Below, in pieces: positions 52,443-61,238 of a stretch of DNA of 64,000 nt (the stretch's first letter is position 1; each line of letters begins with the position of its first letter). The position numbers and the translations under genes were made by a program. The notes beneath the pieces were generated by a model. The model did not search any database. It was not told where the DNA came from and saw only the letters and a list, made by a program, of their open reading frames with translations. Origin of the DNA: Sediminicoccus sp. KRV36. Lineage in GTDB: Bacteria; Pseudomonadota; Alphaproteobacteria; Acetobacterales; Acetobacteraceae. The stretch lies in assembly GCF_023243115.1 (NCBI RefSeq), contig NZ_CP085081.1, forward strand, positions 2,294,001-2,358,000, given 5' to 3'.

Positions 52443-53777
52443 CTATCCCCAGCGGCGCAACAGCAATGCCAGGGCCAGGAAGGGCAGCGCGCCAGCCACC
52501 CAGAAGGCTTGCCCGAAGCCCGCCAGGAAGCCCGCCATGGGTGCTGCGCCCGCGGCCAGCGCGCCAGCCTCGCCAGCGCCGAACACCAGGGTCAGCAGCG
52601 AGGCCGCCAGCACGATGCCCAGGGTGCGCGTCAGCAAGGTCAGGCTGCCCGCCACCCCGCGATCCTCACGCCGCATGCTGGCGGTGATCATGTCGGTATA
52701 GGCGAGGGTAAAGAGGCCGATGCCGAAGCCCTGCAGCAGCAGCGCCGCCAGCAGCAGCCAGGCCGAGGTGCCCGGCCCCCAGAATGCGATCATCAAGAGG
52801 CCGGCCCCGCCCAGCCCGGCCCCGGCCAGCGCACAGCGCGGCCCGCCACCCAGCCGCCCGCCCAGCGCCGAGCCCAGCATGGACCCCAGATGCCCGGCGG
52901 CCAGCACCCCGCCCACCCAGGCCGGCGGCAGCGCCGCCACGCTGGCCAGGTAGAAGGGCACCAGGAGCATGACGCCAAACCCCGCCAGATTGACCAGAAG
53001 GCTCGCCAGGTTCAGCCGTGCGAAGCCGGGCCGGCGAAACAGGCGCAGATCCAGGATGGGCCGCGCAACCCCGAGGCTGCGCCAGGCAAACCCGCCCAGC
53101 GCCAGGCCAGCCATCAGGAACAGCGGGATGGCGCCGCGGTTGATCGCCAGCAGCAGGCTCGCCATGCCGAGGGCCAGCAGCAGCGCGCCCGCGCCATCGA
53201 AGCTCTCACGCGGGCCGGCCGGCCTGGGCGGCACCAGGCCGCCGCGCAGCAGCCACAGGGCCAGCAGGGCGACCGGCACGCGAATCCAGAACACCGCCTG
53301 CCAGCCGCCCCACGCCACCAGCAACCCGCCCAGCAGCGGCCCGAGGGCGGAGCATGCGGCAAAGCCCGCGGCATAGGCAGCCAGCGCCCTGGCGCGCATC
53401 GCCTCGGGGTAGAGGCTGGTGGCGAGTGCGGCGCCGCAGCCGATGACGAAGGCGGCCCCCACGCCTTGCAGCACGCGGCAGAAGAGCAGGGCGCCATAGC
53501 TGGGCGCCAGCGCGCAGAGCAGCATCGTCATGGCACTCCAGCACAGGCCGAAGCGGAACACCCGCGCATGACCCCAGATATCGCCGATGCGCCCCACCGC
53601 CAGCATCAGGCTGCCATAGGTCAGCACATAGGCGATGATGAGCCACTGGATCGCCGGCAGGGGCAGATCGAAGGCCTGGATGATCTGCGGGAAAGCGACG
53701 TTCAGCGCGGTGTCGAAGGGCACCACGAGCGTGCCCAGCAGCAGCGGGAAAAGCCGGCGCGCCTCGGCCGGCGTCAC
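52443..53777 (-). CDS. MFS drug/solute permease (DHA2-like)
   Basis: A 444-residue membrane protein with 12-14 predicted helices. VGRIGDIWGHARVFRFG and the early ALNVAFPQIIQAF motif place it in the DHA2 branch of the major facilitator superfamily. The GTG start at 53777 overlaps the stop of the Bug receptor upstream (GTGA), an unexpected pairing, since these receptors usually serve TctAB. Probable exporter; substrate unknown. Confidence 0.85.
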   Translation of the reverse strand: MTPAEARRLFPLLLGTLVVPFDTALNVAFPQIIQAFDLPLPAIQWLIIAYVLTYGSLMLAVGRIGDIWGHARVFRFGLCWSAMTMLLCALAPSYGALLFCRVLQGVGAAFVIGCGAALATSLYPEAMRARALAAYAAGFAACSALGPLLGGLLVAWGGWQAVFWIRVPVALLALWLLRGGLVPPRPAGPRESFDGAGALLLALGMASLLLAINRGAIPLFLMAGLALGGFAWRSLGVARPILDLRLFRRPGFARLNLASLLVNLAGFGVMLLVPFYLASVAALPPAWVGGVLAAGHLGSMLGSALGGRLGGGPRCALAGAGLGGAGLLMIAFWGPGTSAWLLLAALLLQGFGIGLFTLAYTDMITASMRREDRGVAGSLTLLTRTLGIVLAASLLTLVFGAGEAGALAAGAAPMAGFLAGFGQAFWVAGALPFLALALLLRRWG

Positions 53778-54751
53778 CCTTCGAGGCGGATATTGTTGGC
53801 GCGCACCACCCGGGCCCAGCGCTCGGCTTCGGTCTCGACGAAGCTTGCGAAACCCTCGCCGGAGACGGCCAGCACATCCATCCCCTGGCCCTCGACGCGG
53901 GTGCGGGTGTCCGGCTCGGCCAGGATGCGCGCGAGGGTGGCCGACATGCGCTCGCGGATCGCGGCGGGCACGGCGGCGGGGGCGAAGACGCCCCACCAGG
54001 TCGGTGCCTCGAAGCCCGCGATGCCCTGTTCCTGGAAGCTCGGCACGCCGGGCAGATCGCGCCAGGCGGTGGCGGTGGTCACCCCCAGGCCCTTGAGCGC
54101 GCCGTTGCGCACATGCGGCCCACCCACCGGCGCATTGGTGACAAAGAGCGGCACCTGGCCGGCCAAAGCATCGGCCAGGGCGGGCGCGCCGCCGCGATAG
54201 GGCACATGCGTCAGTTCCACACCGGCGAGGTTGCAGAGTTGCACCATCGCCACATGCATCATCGTCCCCACGCCCGCCGTGGCATAGGTGATGCTGCCCG
54301 GCGGCCGCGCGCGTGCGGCCGCCATCAGCTCCTGGAAGCTGCCCCAGGGGTTGGAGGGGTGCGAGGTGACCAGCAGCGGCCCGCGCCCGATCAGCATCAC
54401 CGGCGCGAAATCCCGCCGCGCGTCATAGGGCAGGTTCATGATCGCGGGCGTGATGACCTGGCTGTCCTGCGCGATCAGCCAGGTGAGGCCATCCGGCGCG
54501 GCACGGGCGGCTTCGGCGGCACCCACCGTGCCGGTGGCGCCCGGCCGGTTCTCCACCACCACTGGCTGGCCCAGCAGCGCCTGAAGCCGGGGCTGCAGCA
54601 GCCGTGCCACGATATCCACCGAACCCCCCGGCGGCCAGCCAACGACCAGGCGCAGCGGCCGGCTGGGCCAGCCCTCCTGCGCCAGCGCCAATGACGGGGC
54701 GGCCAATGATGGGGCGGCCAAGAGGCCGAGCGTGAATCCGCGGCGCTGCAT
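53774..54751 (-). CDS. TctC/Bug-family tripartite tricarboxylate receptor protein
   Basis: A fifth Bug receptor, 325 residues, with signal peptide MQRRGFTLGLLAAPSLAAPS and the motif LRLVVGWPPGGSVDIVARLL, then VVENRPGATGTVG. AGGAGG lies upstream of the ATG at 54751. Coupled at its end to an MFS permease gene (GTGA) rather than TctAB. Ligand unknown. Confidence 0.9.
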   Translation of the reverse strand: MQRRGFTLGLLAAPSLAAPSLALAQEGWPSRPLRLVVGWPPGGSVDIVARLLQPRLQALLGQPVVVENRPGATGTVGAAEAARAAPDGLTWLIAQDSQVITPAIMNLPYDARRDFAPVMLIGRGPLLVTSHPSNPWGSFQELMAAARARPPGSITYATAGVGTMMHVAMVQLCNLAGVELTHVPYRGGAPALADALAGQVPLFVTNAPVGGPHVRNGALKGLGVTTATAWRDLPGVPSFQEQGIAGFEAPTWWGVFAPAAVPAAIRERMSATLARILAEPDTRTRVEGQGMDVLAVSGEGFASFVETEAERWARVVRANNIRLEG

Positions 54752-54824
54752 CCGGTTTTCCTCCTGGCCGGTTATGCCCGGCTCCGGCCAGGAGCCTGCC
54801 CGAGATGCGCGCCAGGGCACAAGA

Positions 54825-55775
54825 TCAGTAGCCGATCTGCCGATCCACCACCTCGCGCAGGGCCTCGCCCTCCAGCAGGCGGCGGAGATTCTCGGTGAAG
54901 AGGCGCGCCACGACACGGTCCCGCTCGGGGTGCATCCCGCCGATATGCGGCAGGACCATGATGCCGGGCGTGGTCCAGAACGGATCACTTGCGGGCAAGG
55001 GCTCCTCGCGGAAGACGTCGAGGATGGCGCCGGCGATGCGCTTTTCGGTGACGGCGGCGATCAGGTCGGCATCCACGATGGCGCTGCCACGGCCGAAGTT
55101 CAGCAGCCAGGCGCTGGGCTTCATGCAGGCGAGGCGCGCGGCGTTCATGAAGTTGTCCGTCCCCGGCGTCGCTGGCAGCAGCAGCAGCACGAAATCGGCG
55201 CGGGCCAGCACGTCATCGGTGCGTTCGGGCGGCAGGATCTCGGTCACATGCGGCATGGGGGCCGGGTTGCGGCGCGTGCCGATCACCTCCATGCGCAGCG
55301 CCGAGGCCAGGCGCGCAACCTCGGCCCCGATGGCGCCGAGGCCCAGGATGCCCAGCACCTTGCCGTTCAGCGGCGTGGCGACGCGCCGCTTCCACTGGCC
55401 CTGCTTCTGCGCCTCGGCGATGGCGGCGTAGCCCTTGGTGATGTGGAACAGGCCACCCAGGATGTTTTCCGGCATGGAATCGCCATGCGTGCCGCGCGCG
55501 CAGGTCAAAATCAGCGCCTCCGGCAGGTCGGGCAGGGCGAGCCAGCCTTCCACGCCGGCGGTCAGCGCCTGCACCCAGCGCAGCCGGGGCATGCGCGGCA
55601 GCAGGCCGGGCTGGGCACCCCAGCCGAGGATCACCTCCGTCTCGGCCATCTGTGCAGCACTCGGCATCTCCTTGCGGGCGAGCGTCTCGATGGTCACCCG
55701 TGGTGCCAGGCCGGCGGCGGTGATGGCTTCGACATAGGGGCCCGGCGTGTCGGTCCAGAGCAGGATATGGGTCAT
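54825..55775 (-). CDS. D-2-hydroxyacid dehydrogenase family protein
   Basis: A 316-residue NAD(P)-dependent dehydrogenase. GLGAIGAEVARLA is the Rossmann glycine motif, NFGRGSAIVD holds the Arg region, and LPHIGGMHPERD the catalytic His. It resembles the GhrA-like group acting on glyoxylate/hydroxypyruvate. It lies 73 bp upstream of the Bug-MFS pair on the same strand and may be co-transcribed with it. Confidence 0.83.
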   Translation of the reverse strand: MTHILLWTDTPGPYVEAITAAGLAPRVTIETLARKEMPSAAQMAETEVILGWGAQPGLLPRMPRLRWVQALTAGVEGWLALPDLPEALILTCARGTHGDSMPENILGGLFHITKGYAAIAEAQKQGQWKRRVATPLNGKVLGILGLGAIGAEVARLASALRMEVIGTRRNPAPMPHVTEILPPERTDDVLARADFVLLLLPATPGTDNFMNAARLACMKPSAWLLNFGRGSAIVDADLIAAVTEKRIAGAILDVFREEPLPASDPFWTTPGIMVLPHIGGMHPERDRVVARLFTENLRRLLEGEALREVVDRQIGY

Positions 55776-55867
55776 GCGATTCTTTCGGTGCGGGAATGGC
55801 GACCATGCTGCCACCGCCCGGCGGCTTTGCGAAACCGGGGGGCAAGTGCGTGCCGCGAGGTGGCGCT

Positions 55868-56503
55868 CTATCGCGGCGTCAGCAGCGCCCAGGTCACCTG
55901 CATGATCTGCGAGAGCTTCGCATCCGCACGTGCGCTCCACCAGTATTGCTGGAAGAACTCGGCCATATCGCCATTGCCGATCTTGAACTCGCCGGCATTG
56001 GGATCGAAGAAATGCAGGTGGCTGTTCATGCCCAGCATGTTTCCGCCGGAATGGTAGGAGACCATCTGGTGGCCGCCTCGCGGCGAGCGCCAGGTCAGCG
56101 AGGCGTAGCGGTGCTTGCCGCCCGCATCCACCAGCATGTCGGTGATCGCCGTGGCCATCTGCTTGGCACCCCCTTCGGCGGGGCTGGCGACATGGTCGGA
56201 CTTGTAGTCGCTGACCGTGAAGCCATAACTCGCCCAGAGCGGCCCTTCCTTGGCCGTGCCCGCGGCGCCGGGTGCCGCTTCATAGGCGAGTTGTGCGGCA
56301 ACGACCCTGTCCCTGTCGGTGGTGATGAATTTCAGGCGATCCTCCGGCTTCTCATTCTTCTGCGCCAGATGGCGCCCGGCCCAGAGCATGGACAGCCCGA
56401 TGCAGCAGCCATCCTTGGCGGCACCGGTCTGCCTGGACTTGAGGAGGGCGTCATCGTTCTGGCTGTACTTCGCCGTGATGCAGTCCTTGAAGGAAAATGG
56501 CAT
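55868..56503 (-). CDS. YopT-like (C58 family) cysteine protease
   Basis: A 211-residue stand-alone protein. The putative catalytic Cys34 sits in GCCIGLSMLW (Cys-X-X-Leu-Ser-X-X-Trp), His145 in RGGHQMVSY and Asp167 in HFFDPNAGEFKI, the triad order and spacing of YopT/AvrPphB (C58) proteases. There is no signal peptide or extra domain. Family members are usually effectors or toxins; with no secretion genes nearby the role is open. A GGGGGG stretch precedes the ATG at 56503. Confidence 0.7.
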   Translation of the reverse strand: MPFSFKDCITAKYSQNDDALLKSRQTGAAKDGCCIGLSMLWAGRHLAQKNEKPEDRLKFITTDRDRVVAAQLAYEAAPGAAGTAKEGPLWASYGFTVSDYKSDHVASPAEGGAKQMATAITDMLVDAGGKHRYASLTWRSPRGGHQMVSYHSGGNMLGMNSHLHFFDPNAGEFKIGNGDMAEFFQQYWWSARADAKLSQIMQVTWALLTPR

Positions 56504-56653
56504 GGCGATACCCCCCGGCTGCGCGGCGTTTCGGCGTGGCGCGCATCTCTGAGGGCAAGTAGCGCACGGCGCCCCCGCGGACACAATGCGAAGCGTGATT
56601 GATCGCTGCCCGGGCCTGGCGCAAGCTGGGTTCTCCACAGGGCAGGACGCGTG

Positions 56654-57256
56654 ATGATGGCCGAGACAATCCTCTTTCCCGGGCAGGTCGAATGGTCCGG
56701 CGAGAACCCCGGCATCTCGCTGAAGGAAGACCCGGCCGGCCCCTTCACGACGCTGGCCTCCTTCTTTCGCGTGGTGCTCTCGCCGCATGGGCGCGGCCAT
56801 GCGCTGGTGCTGCTGCAGGCGCCGCAATCCGAAGGTGCCGGCAATATCTGCCTGACGGACAATGAGCCGCTGGCGCGCTGGCTGGTGAGTGACTACGTCG
56901 CGCATTTCGGCGCCTGGCGCGGCCTGCCTGGCCTGCGGAACCTCGAATACCGCGCGCTCGACAGCGTGGCCGCGGGCGGCGACGCCATCACCCATTACAG
57001 CGAGACGGTGACGGGCGGCGGCATGACCGTCGCGCTGGAATGGAAGGGGCTGGGCAAGCCCTTCTGCTTTGCCCTGGCGCCCGCGCAATCCGCGACCGGC
57101 ACGCACCACATGCCAAGCCTTTTCGTCGGTTGCGAGACGGCGCATGTCACGGTCAATGGCGTGGCCCGCGCGGGGGCGCCCATCCCGCGCGAGATCGTGG
57201 GCCAGCGCATCTCGACCGCGATGCTGGCCTTTTCGGAGACGTGGCTGCGCGTCTGA
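56654..57256 (+). CDS. Conserved-looking protein of unknown function
   Basis: A 200-residue protein, probably cytoplasmic, that I do not recognise. GTG-ATG-ATG stand in a row at 56651-56659, so the exact start is uncertain; 56654 was chosen. Possible features are a Gly/His-rich middle (GGGDAITHY), Cys at GNICLTD and FVGCETAH, and a rather acidic N-terminus. It is divergent from the YopT-like gene across 150 bp and convergent with the dehydrogenase at 57261, 4 bp away. Confidence 0.6.
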   Translation: MMAETILFPGQVEWSGENPGISLKEDPAGPFTTLASFFRVVLSPHGRGHALVLLQAPQSEGAGNICLTDNEPLARWLVSDYVAHFGAWRGLPGLRNLEYRALDSVAAGGDAITHYSETVTGGGMTVALEWKGLGKPFCFALAPAQSATGTHHMPSLFVGCETAHVTVNGVARAGAPIPREIVGQRISTAMLAFSETWLRV

Positions 57257-57260
57257 GCGC

Positions 57261-58331
57261 TCAGGCCTTCGCCACCGCCTCCGCGATCGCCCGGCCGACA
57301 TCCAGCGTGCCGGCCTGGCCACCCAGGTCCCGCGTGCGCGGCCCGCCCTCGGCCAGCAGCTTCTCGATGGCGGTGGTGATGGCCTTTGCGGCCTCATGCT
57401 CGCCCAGATGATCGAGCATCATCGCCCCCGACCAGATCTGGCCGATGGGGTTGGCGACGAAGCGCCCGGCGATATCCGGGGCGGAGCCGTGCACCGGCTC
57501 GAACATCGAGGGAAACAGCTTCTCCGGGTTGATATTGGCGCTGGCGGCGACACCGATGGAGCCGGCGACGGCGGGCCCGAGATCGCTCAGGATATCGCCG
57601 AACAGGTTGGAGCCGACCACCACATCGAACCAGTCCGGATGCTGCACGAAATGGGCGCAGAGGATGTCGATATGGAACTGGTCCGTCGTCACCTCGGGGT
57701 AGTTCTTGCCCATGGCTTCGAAGCGCTCATCCCAATAGGGCATGGTGAAGGTGATGCCGTTGGACTTGGTGGCGCTGGTCACCTTCTTGCGGGGCCGCTT
57801 CATCGCCAGCTCGAACGCATACTTGATGATGCGGTCCGTGCCGGTGCGCGTGAGGATGCTCTGCTGGCTGACGAATTCGCGCTCCGTGCCGGGGAACATG
57901 CGGCCGCCGACGCTGCTGTATTCGCCCTCGGTATTCTCACGCACCACGTAGAAATCAATCTCGGCCGGGGTACGGTTGGCGAGGGGGGTGGCGACTCCGG
58001 GCAGCAGCTTGCAGGGCCGCAGCGAGACATATTGGTCAAAACCACGGCGGATCGGAATCAGCAGGCCCCAGAGCGAGACATGATCCGGCACGCCAGGCCA
58101 GCCGACGGCGCCGAGGAAGACGCTGTCACTGTCCTTCAGCTGGTCCAGCCCATCTTCCGGCATCATGCGGCCGGTCTTCACATAGGTTTCGCAGGACCAG
58201 TCATAATGGGTCAGGCTGAGTTCGAAGCCGAAGCGGGTGGCGGCGGCATCCAGCACGCGCAGCCCCTCGGGCGTGGTTTCCTTGCCGATGCCGTCGCCCG
58301 GAATGACGGCGATGCGATGCTTGCGTGCCAT
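57261..58331 (-). CDS. Tartrate/D-malate-type decarboxylating dehydrogenase
   Basis: A 356-residue isocitrate/isopropylmalate dehydrogenase superfamily member. The N-terminal IAVIPGDGIGKE, VVRENTEGEYSSVGG and GDILSDLGPAVAGSIG motifs fit the TtuC/DmlA branch; LeuB would differ at the substrate loop. It oxidatively decarboxylates D-malate or tartrate with NAD and a divalent metal. Organic-acid use matches the many Bug receptors. Starts at ATG 58331. Confidence 0.85.
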   Translation of the reverse strand: MARKHRIAVIPGDGIGKETTPEGLRVLDAAATRFGFELSLTHYDWSCETYVKTGRMMPEDGLDQLKDSDSVFLGAVGWPGVPDHVSLWGLLIPIRRGFDQYVSLRPCKLLPGVATPLANRTPAEIDFYVVRENTEGEYSSVGGRMFPGTEREFVSQQSILTRTGTDRIIKYAFELAMKRPRKKVTSATKSNGITFTMPYWDERFEAMGKNYPEVTTDQFHIDILCAHFVQHPDWFDVVVGSNLFGDILSDLGPAVAGSIGVAASANINPEKLFPSMFEPVHGSAPDIAGRFVANPIGQIWSGAMMLDHLGEHEAAKAITTAIEKLLAEGGPRTRDLGGQAGTLDVGRAIAEAVAKA

Positions 58332-58358
58332 GTGGCGTTCTCCCTCGATGCCTTGGGA

Positions 58359-59201
58359 CTACGCCGCGCGTTGCCGTCCGGCAAGACGGCGCAGGGCGGC
58401 CAGCAGCACGAAACCGGCGGCGATGATCCCCGAGAGCACGGCCGGGCGGGGCCCGAAGCTGACATCCAGATTGGCGGCGCTGATGCGTGCGGCGGGCAGG
58501 TTGGTGGCCAGCGCATACCACAGGAATTCGATCAGCACCGCGCTGAACAGGGCGGCGATGCTCAACAAGGCCAGCGCCGGCAGGCTGGTCTGCCAGCGGC
58601 CGGGCAGGGCGCGCCAGGCCAGCAGCCAGGCCAGCAGCCCGGCCAGCAGCACCGCGTTCGACACATCCGTCTTGGACTGGATGAAGGCGTGCAGCAGCCC
58701 CAGCAAGGCCACGGGAAAGACGATCCGGTGCAGTTTTTTCCAGCCCTGGCCGAGGCGCTTCATCCAGCCATCGGTCGAGGTCCAGCCGAGCACGAGAAGC
58801 CCCAGCAGCGCCGTGAAGCCGATGATGAGATAGACCCGGCTGACGATCTCGATCGCCACGCGCCACAGCCGCCAATTCTGATCGCCGATATAGAGCGTGA
58901 AATGCAGCAGCACCCAGGCGAGTGCGCCCAGGCCGATCATCCGCCGCAGCTGGAAGAGCCGCGGCCAGCCCAGGATGCGGCCGAGCGGTGTCACGGCGAG
59001 GCTGGCGATCAGCAGCCGGATGGCCCAGTGGCCGGTTTCATGCGTGGCGGCTTCCAGCGGCTCCGGCCCCAGCTCACTCATGGCCCAGAGTTGGAACAGG
59101 CGCAAAGCCGGCAGGATCATCACCGCGAGGGTCACGATGCGCAGTGCCGAGACCCGGCCGGCGCGGTCCCGCCAAGGGGTGAACGAGGGGGCAAGCGTCA
59201 T
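58359..59201 (-). CDS. msrQ: Heme-containing membrane subunit MsrQ
   Basis: A 280-residue inner-membrane cytochrome of the ferric-reductase-like family with about six helices. HETGHWAIRLL, RRMIGLGALAWVLLHF and WKKLHRIVFPVALLGLLHAF supply the heme His residues. MsrQ passes electrons to MsrP, the periplasmic methionine sulfoxide reductase; msrP is not in this window. The ATG at 59201 overlaps the stop of the upstream ELM1-like gene (ATGA). Confidence 0.88.
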   Translation of the reverse strand: MTLAPSFTPWRDRAGRVSALRIVTLAVMILPALRLFQLWAMSELGPEPLEAATHETGHWAIRLLIASLAVTPLGRILGWPRLFQLRRMIGLGALAWVLLHFTLYIGDQNWRLWRVAIEIVSRVYLIIGFTALLGLLVLGWTSTDGWMKRLGQGWKKLHRIVFPVALLGLLHAFIQSKTDVSNAVLLAGLLAWLLAWRALPGRWQTSLPALALLSIAALFSAVLIEFLWYALATNLPAARISAANLDVSFGPRPAVLSGIIAAGFVLLAALRRLAGRQRAA

Positions 59202-60109
59202 GCCCAGCCCCGGGCGCGGATTTCGGCGGCGATGCGTGCGGTTTCATCCCGCGGCAGACGCGGCGGCGGCAGCGGGTCCCCCAGGCGCGCCGCGAGGCCG
59301 GCGGCGATCAGGCTTTGCGCCACGGCCTGGTGGCGGGCCCCAAGCCCGCCCGGATCGGCGATGAGCAGGGGGCTGGTGGTCATCAGCGCTTCGGACAGCA
59401 TGGAAATGGAATCACCTGTCACGACGAGGATATCGGCCATGGCCAGCATGGCGGCGTAGGGGTTCGCCCCCGACGCCCCCCATGGATACAGCAGATGCGG
59501 AATGTTTTGCAGCGTATCGGCGACGGCTTGCGTGGCGGCCGCCCCGGTCCGGCGCGAGGTGGTGACGAGCAGGCTGCCGCCCAGCTGCGCGGCCGTGCTG
59601 GCGATGCGGGCGGCGCAAGCGGGGTCCATCCCCTCGGCCCGCACCGGGCCGCCCAGCAGCAGCGTGACGATGGGGTGCGGCAGGGTGGCGAAATCCGGGA
59701 AGCTGGCCCGGGCAGCGGCCAGGGCCTCCGGTGTCAGCCGATGGGCGGCCCCCTGGATGAGCATCACATTCGGCGCCGGCGCCGGGTGGTCATGCGCGCC
59801 GATCACCAGCAGGTCGAAATCGGCGGCACCGAGGCCCGGCCGCATGGCGTGCACCGTCCGCGCGCCGCGCGCCCGCAGCCAGCGCGACACGGGGGCCGAG
59901 CGGCGGCCGGCAGAGAAGACGAGGCTGGGCCAGGGCGGGGTGAAGGCCGTGCGATCCGCAAGGCCGGCCAGCGTCGGCCAGGGCCAGGGCAGCCCCGCCA
60001 GGCGGCCGAAGCGCAGCGGCACCCGCCGGAAGGGCTGGCCCAGGCGTTCGGCCATGCCCAGCGCCTGCGCGGCCGTCCCCGCGCGGGGATCCTCCAACAC
60101 CCAGATCAT
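59198..60109 (-). CDS. ELM1/DUF1022-like protein
   Basis: A 303-residue protein of the mitochondrial-fission ELM1 family. GDSISMLSEALMTTSPLLI and LGGPVRAEGMD match its glycosyltransferase-B-like fold; plant ELM1 acts in fission, but bacterial members have no settled function. Its first codons (MIWVL) are preceded by two further out-of-frame copies of the start region, at 60113 and 60130. Coupled by ATGA to msrQ. Confidence 0.82.
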   Translation of the reverse strand: MIWVLEDPRAGTAAQALGMAERLGQPFRRVPLRFGRLAGLPWPWPTLAGLADRTAFTPPWPSLVFSAGRRSAPVSRWLRARGARTVHAMRPGLGAADFDLLVIGAHDHPAPAPNVMLIQGAAHRLTPEALAAARASFPDFATLPHPIVTLLLGGPVRAEGMDPACAARIASTAAQLGGSLLVTTSRRTGAAATQAVADTLQNIPHLLYPWGASGANPYAAMLAMADILVVTGDSISMLSEALMTTSPLLIADPGGLGARHQAVAQSLIAAGLAARLGDPLPPPRLPRDETARIAAEIRARGWA

Positions 60110-60146
60110 GGCAACACCCAGATCATGCCAGCACCCGGATCATGGA
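60096..60146 (-). repeat. Three tandem 17-bp copies of the ELM1-like start region, making two leader mini-ORFs
   Basis: Three 17-bp copies run 60096-60112, 60113-60129 and 60130-60146. On the minus strand each contains ATGATC(C/T)GGGTG. Since 17 is not a multiple of three, the outer copies read M-I-R-V-L-A-stop and M-I-W-V-L-P-stop. Each TGA overlaps the next ATG (ATGA), so ribosomes could step from one to the next before the true gene at 60109. The sequence fact is direct; regulation is inference. Confidence 0.7.
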
Positions 60147-60196
60147 CGCGGCGGGCGCGCGGCGTTACGAGACGCCATCAGGATGGGAGTCATGGA

Positions 60197-60922
60197 ATGA
60201 GTGGTCATCACGCCTCGGATTGGGACAGGGACGCGGCCTTGACCACGGCGCGCATCCTGCTGGAGATCAAGGCGGTGAATTTCCGCCCCGAGGAACCCTA
60301 TACACTGACCTCGGGCTGGAAGAGCCCCGTCTATATCGACTGCCGCAAGATCATCTCCTACCCCCGCGCGCGCACCCGCATCTGCGACCTGGGCGTCGAG
60401 AAGATCAACCGCGCCATCGGCTTCGAGACGATCGAGAGCATCGCGGGTGGCGAGACGGCGGGCATCCCCTTCGCCGCCTGGATCGCCGACCGCATGAACC
60501 TGCCCATGGCCTATGTGCGCAAGAAGCCCAAGGGCTTCGGCCGCAACGCGCTGATCGAGGGCGATGTGCCGGTGGCGCGCGAGACGCTGCTGGTCGAGGA
60601 TCTGACCACCGACGGCGCCTCGAAGATCCGCTTCGCCGAGGCGCTGCGCGAGGCCGGCGCCAAATGCGCGCATACCTTCGTGGTGTTCTACTACGGCGTC
60701 TTCCCCGGCAGCTTCGAGCAGATGAAGGGCATGGGGCTGTCCCTGCATCACCTGGCCACTTGGTGGGATGTGCTGGAAGTCTGCCGGGAGCGGGCCTATT
60801 TCCCGGAAGCCTCGCTGACGGGCGTGCGCAAATTCCTGGAGGATCCGGTGGCCTGGAGCCGCGCGCATGGCGGCGTGGGCAGCCTGGAGGAGGCGCTGGC
60901 GCATAAGGGCAAGGCGGGGTGA
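60197..60922 (+). CDS. pyrE: Orotate phosphoribosyltransferase
   Basis: A 241-residue cytoplasmic enzyme making orotidine 5'-phosphate. EPYTLTSGWKSPVYIDCRK is the substrate region, and LLVEDLTTDGASKI the PRPP-binding motif. The ATG at 60197 was preferred; much longer in-frame frames upstream are antisense to the ELM1-like gene. Longer than the roughly 210-residue E. coli PyrE, with about 25 extra C-terminal residues. Divergent from the ELM1-like gene across 87 bp. Confidence 0.92.
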   Translation: MSGHHASDWDRDAALTTARILLEIKAVNFRPEEPYTLTSGWKSPVYIDCRKIISYPRARTRICDLGVEKINRAIGFETIESIAGGETAGIPFAAWIADRMNLPMAYVRKKPKGFGRNALIEGDVPVARETLLVEDLTTDGASKIRFAEALREAGAKCAHTFVVFYYGVFPGSFEQMKGMGLSLHHLATWWDVLEVCRERAYFPEASLTGVRKFLEDPVAWSRAHGGVGSLEEALAHKGKAG

Positions 60923-60986
60923 GGGGGCGAATCCGCGCGACTTCCGGCGCGGGTTTGGGCAGAGTATTCGCCTGAAGGAGAGCAGC

Positions 60987-61238
60987 ATGGTCCAGATCAC
61001 CATCGAAATCGCCGATGACATCGCGGCCAAGCTGCGTGCCGATGCGGCAGCAGGCGGCATGGATGAATCCGCCCTGGTTGAAACCGCGCTCCTGCTCTTT
61101 GGCGAGCAAGCCGCAGCTTTTCGCGCCTTTGTCGCCGAAGGGGAAGCGGATGTGGCCGCGGGTCGCGTCGTTCCCTGGGAGGACGTGATGGAGAGCCTGG
61201 ACGCCATCATCGCACAGGCCCAAACCCGGCAATCTTGA
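60987..61238 (+). CDS. ParD-like antitoxin
   Basis: An 83-residue protein: an N-terminal DNA-binding-like stretch (IEIADDIAAKLRADAAAG) and a C-terminal toxin-neutralising helix (AFRAFVAEGEADVAAGR). AGGAGAG precedes the ATG at 60987. Its stop overlaps the TTG start of the ParE-like toxin gene. No palindromic operator is obvious in the 64-bp upstream gap. Confidence 0.82.
   Translation: MVQITIEIADDIAAKLRADAAAGGMDESALVETALLLFGEQAAAFRAFVAEGEADVAAGRVVPWEDVMESLDAIIAQAQTRQS

Noticed and set aside
59315..60922. Plus-strand frame extending pyrE upstream by about 290 codons
   Set aside because: The extension is antisense to the ELM1-like gene and has no recognisable domain. PyrE begins at 60197 with a normal N-terminus.
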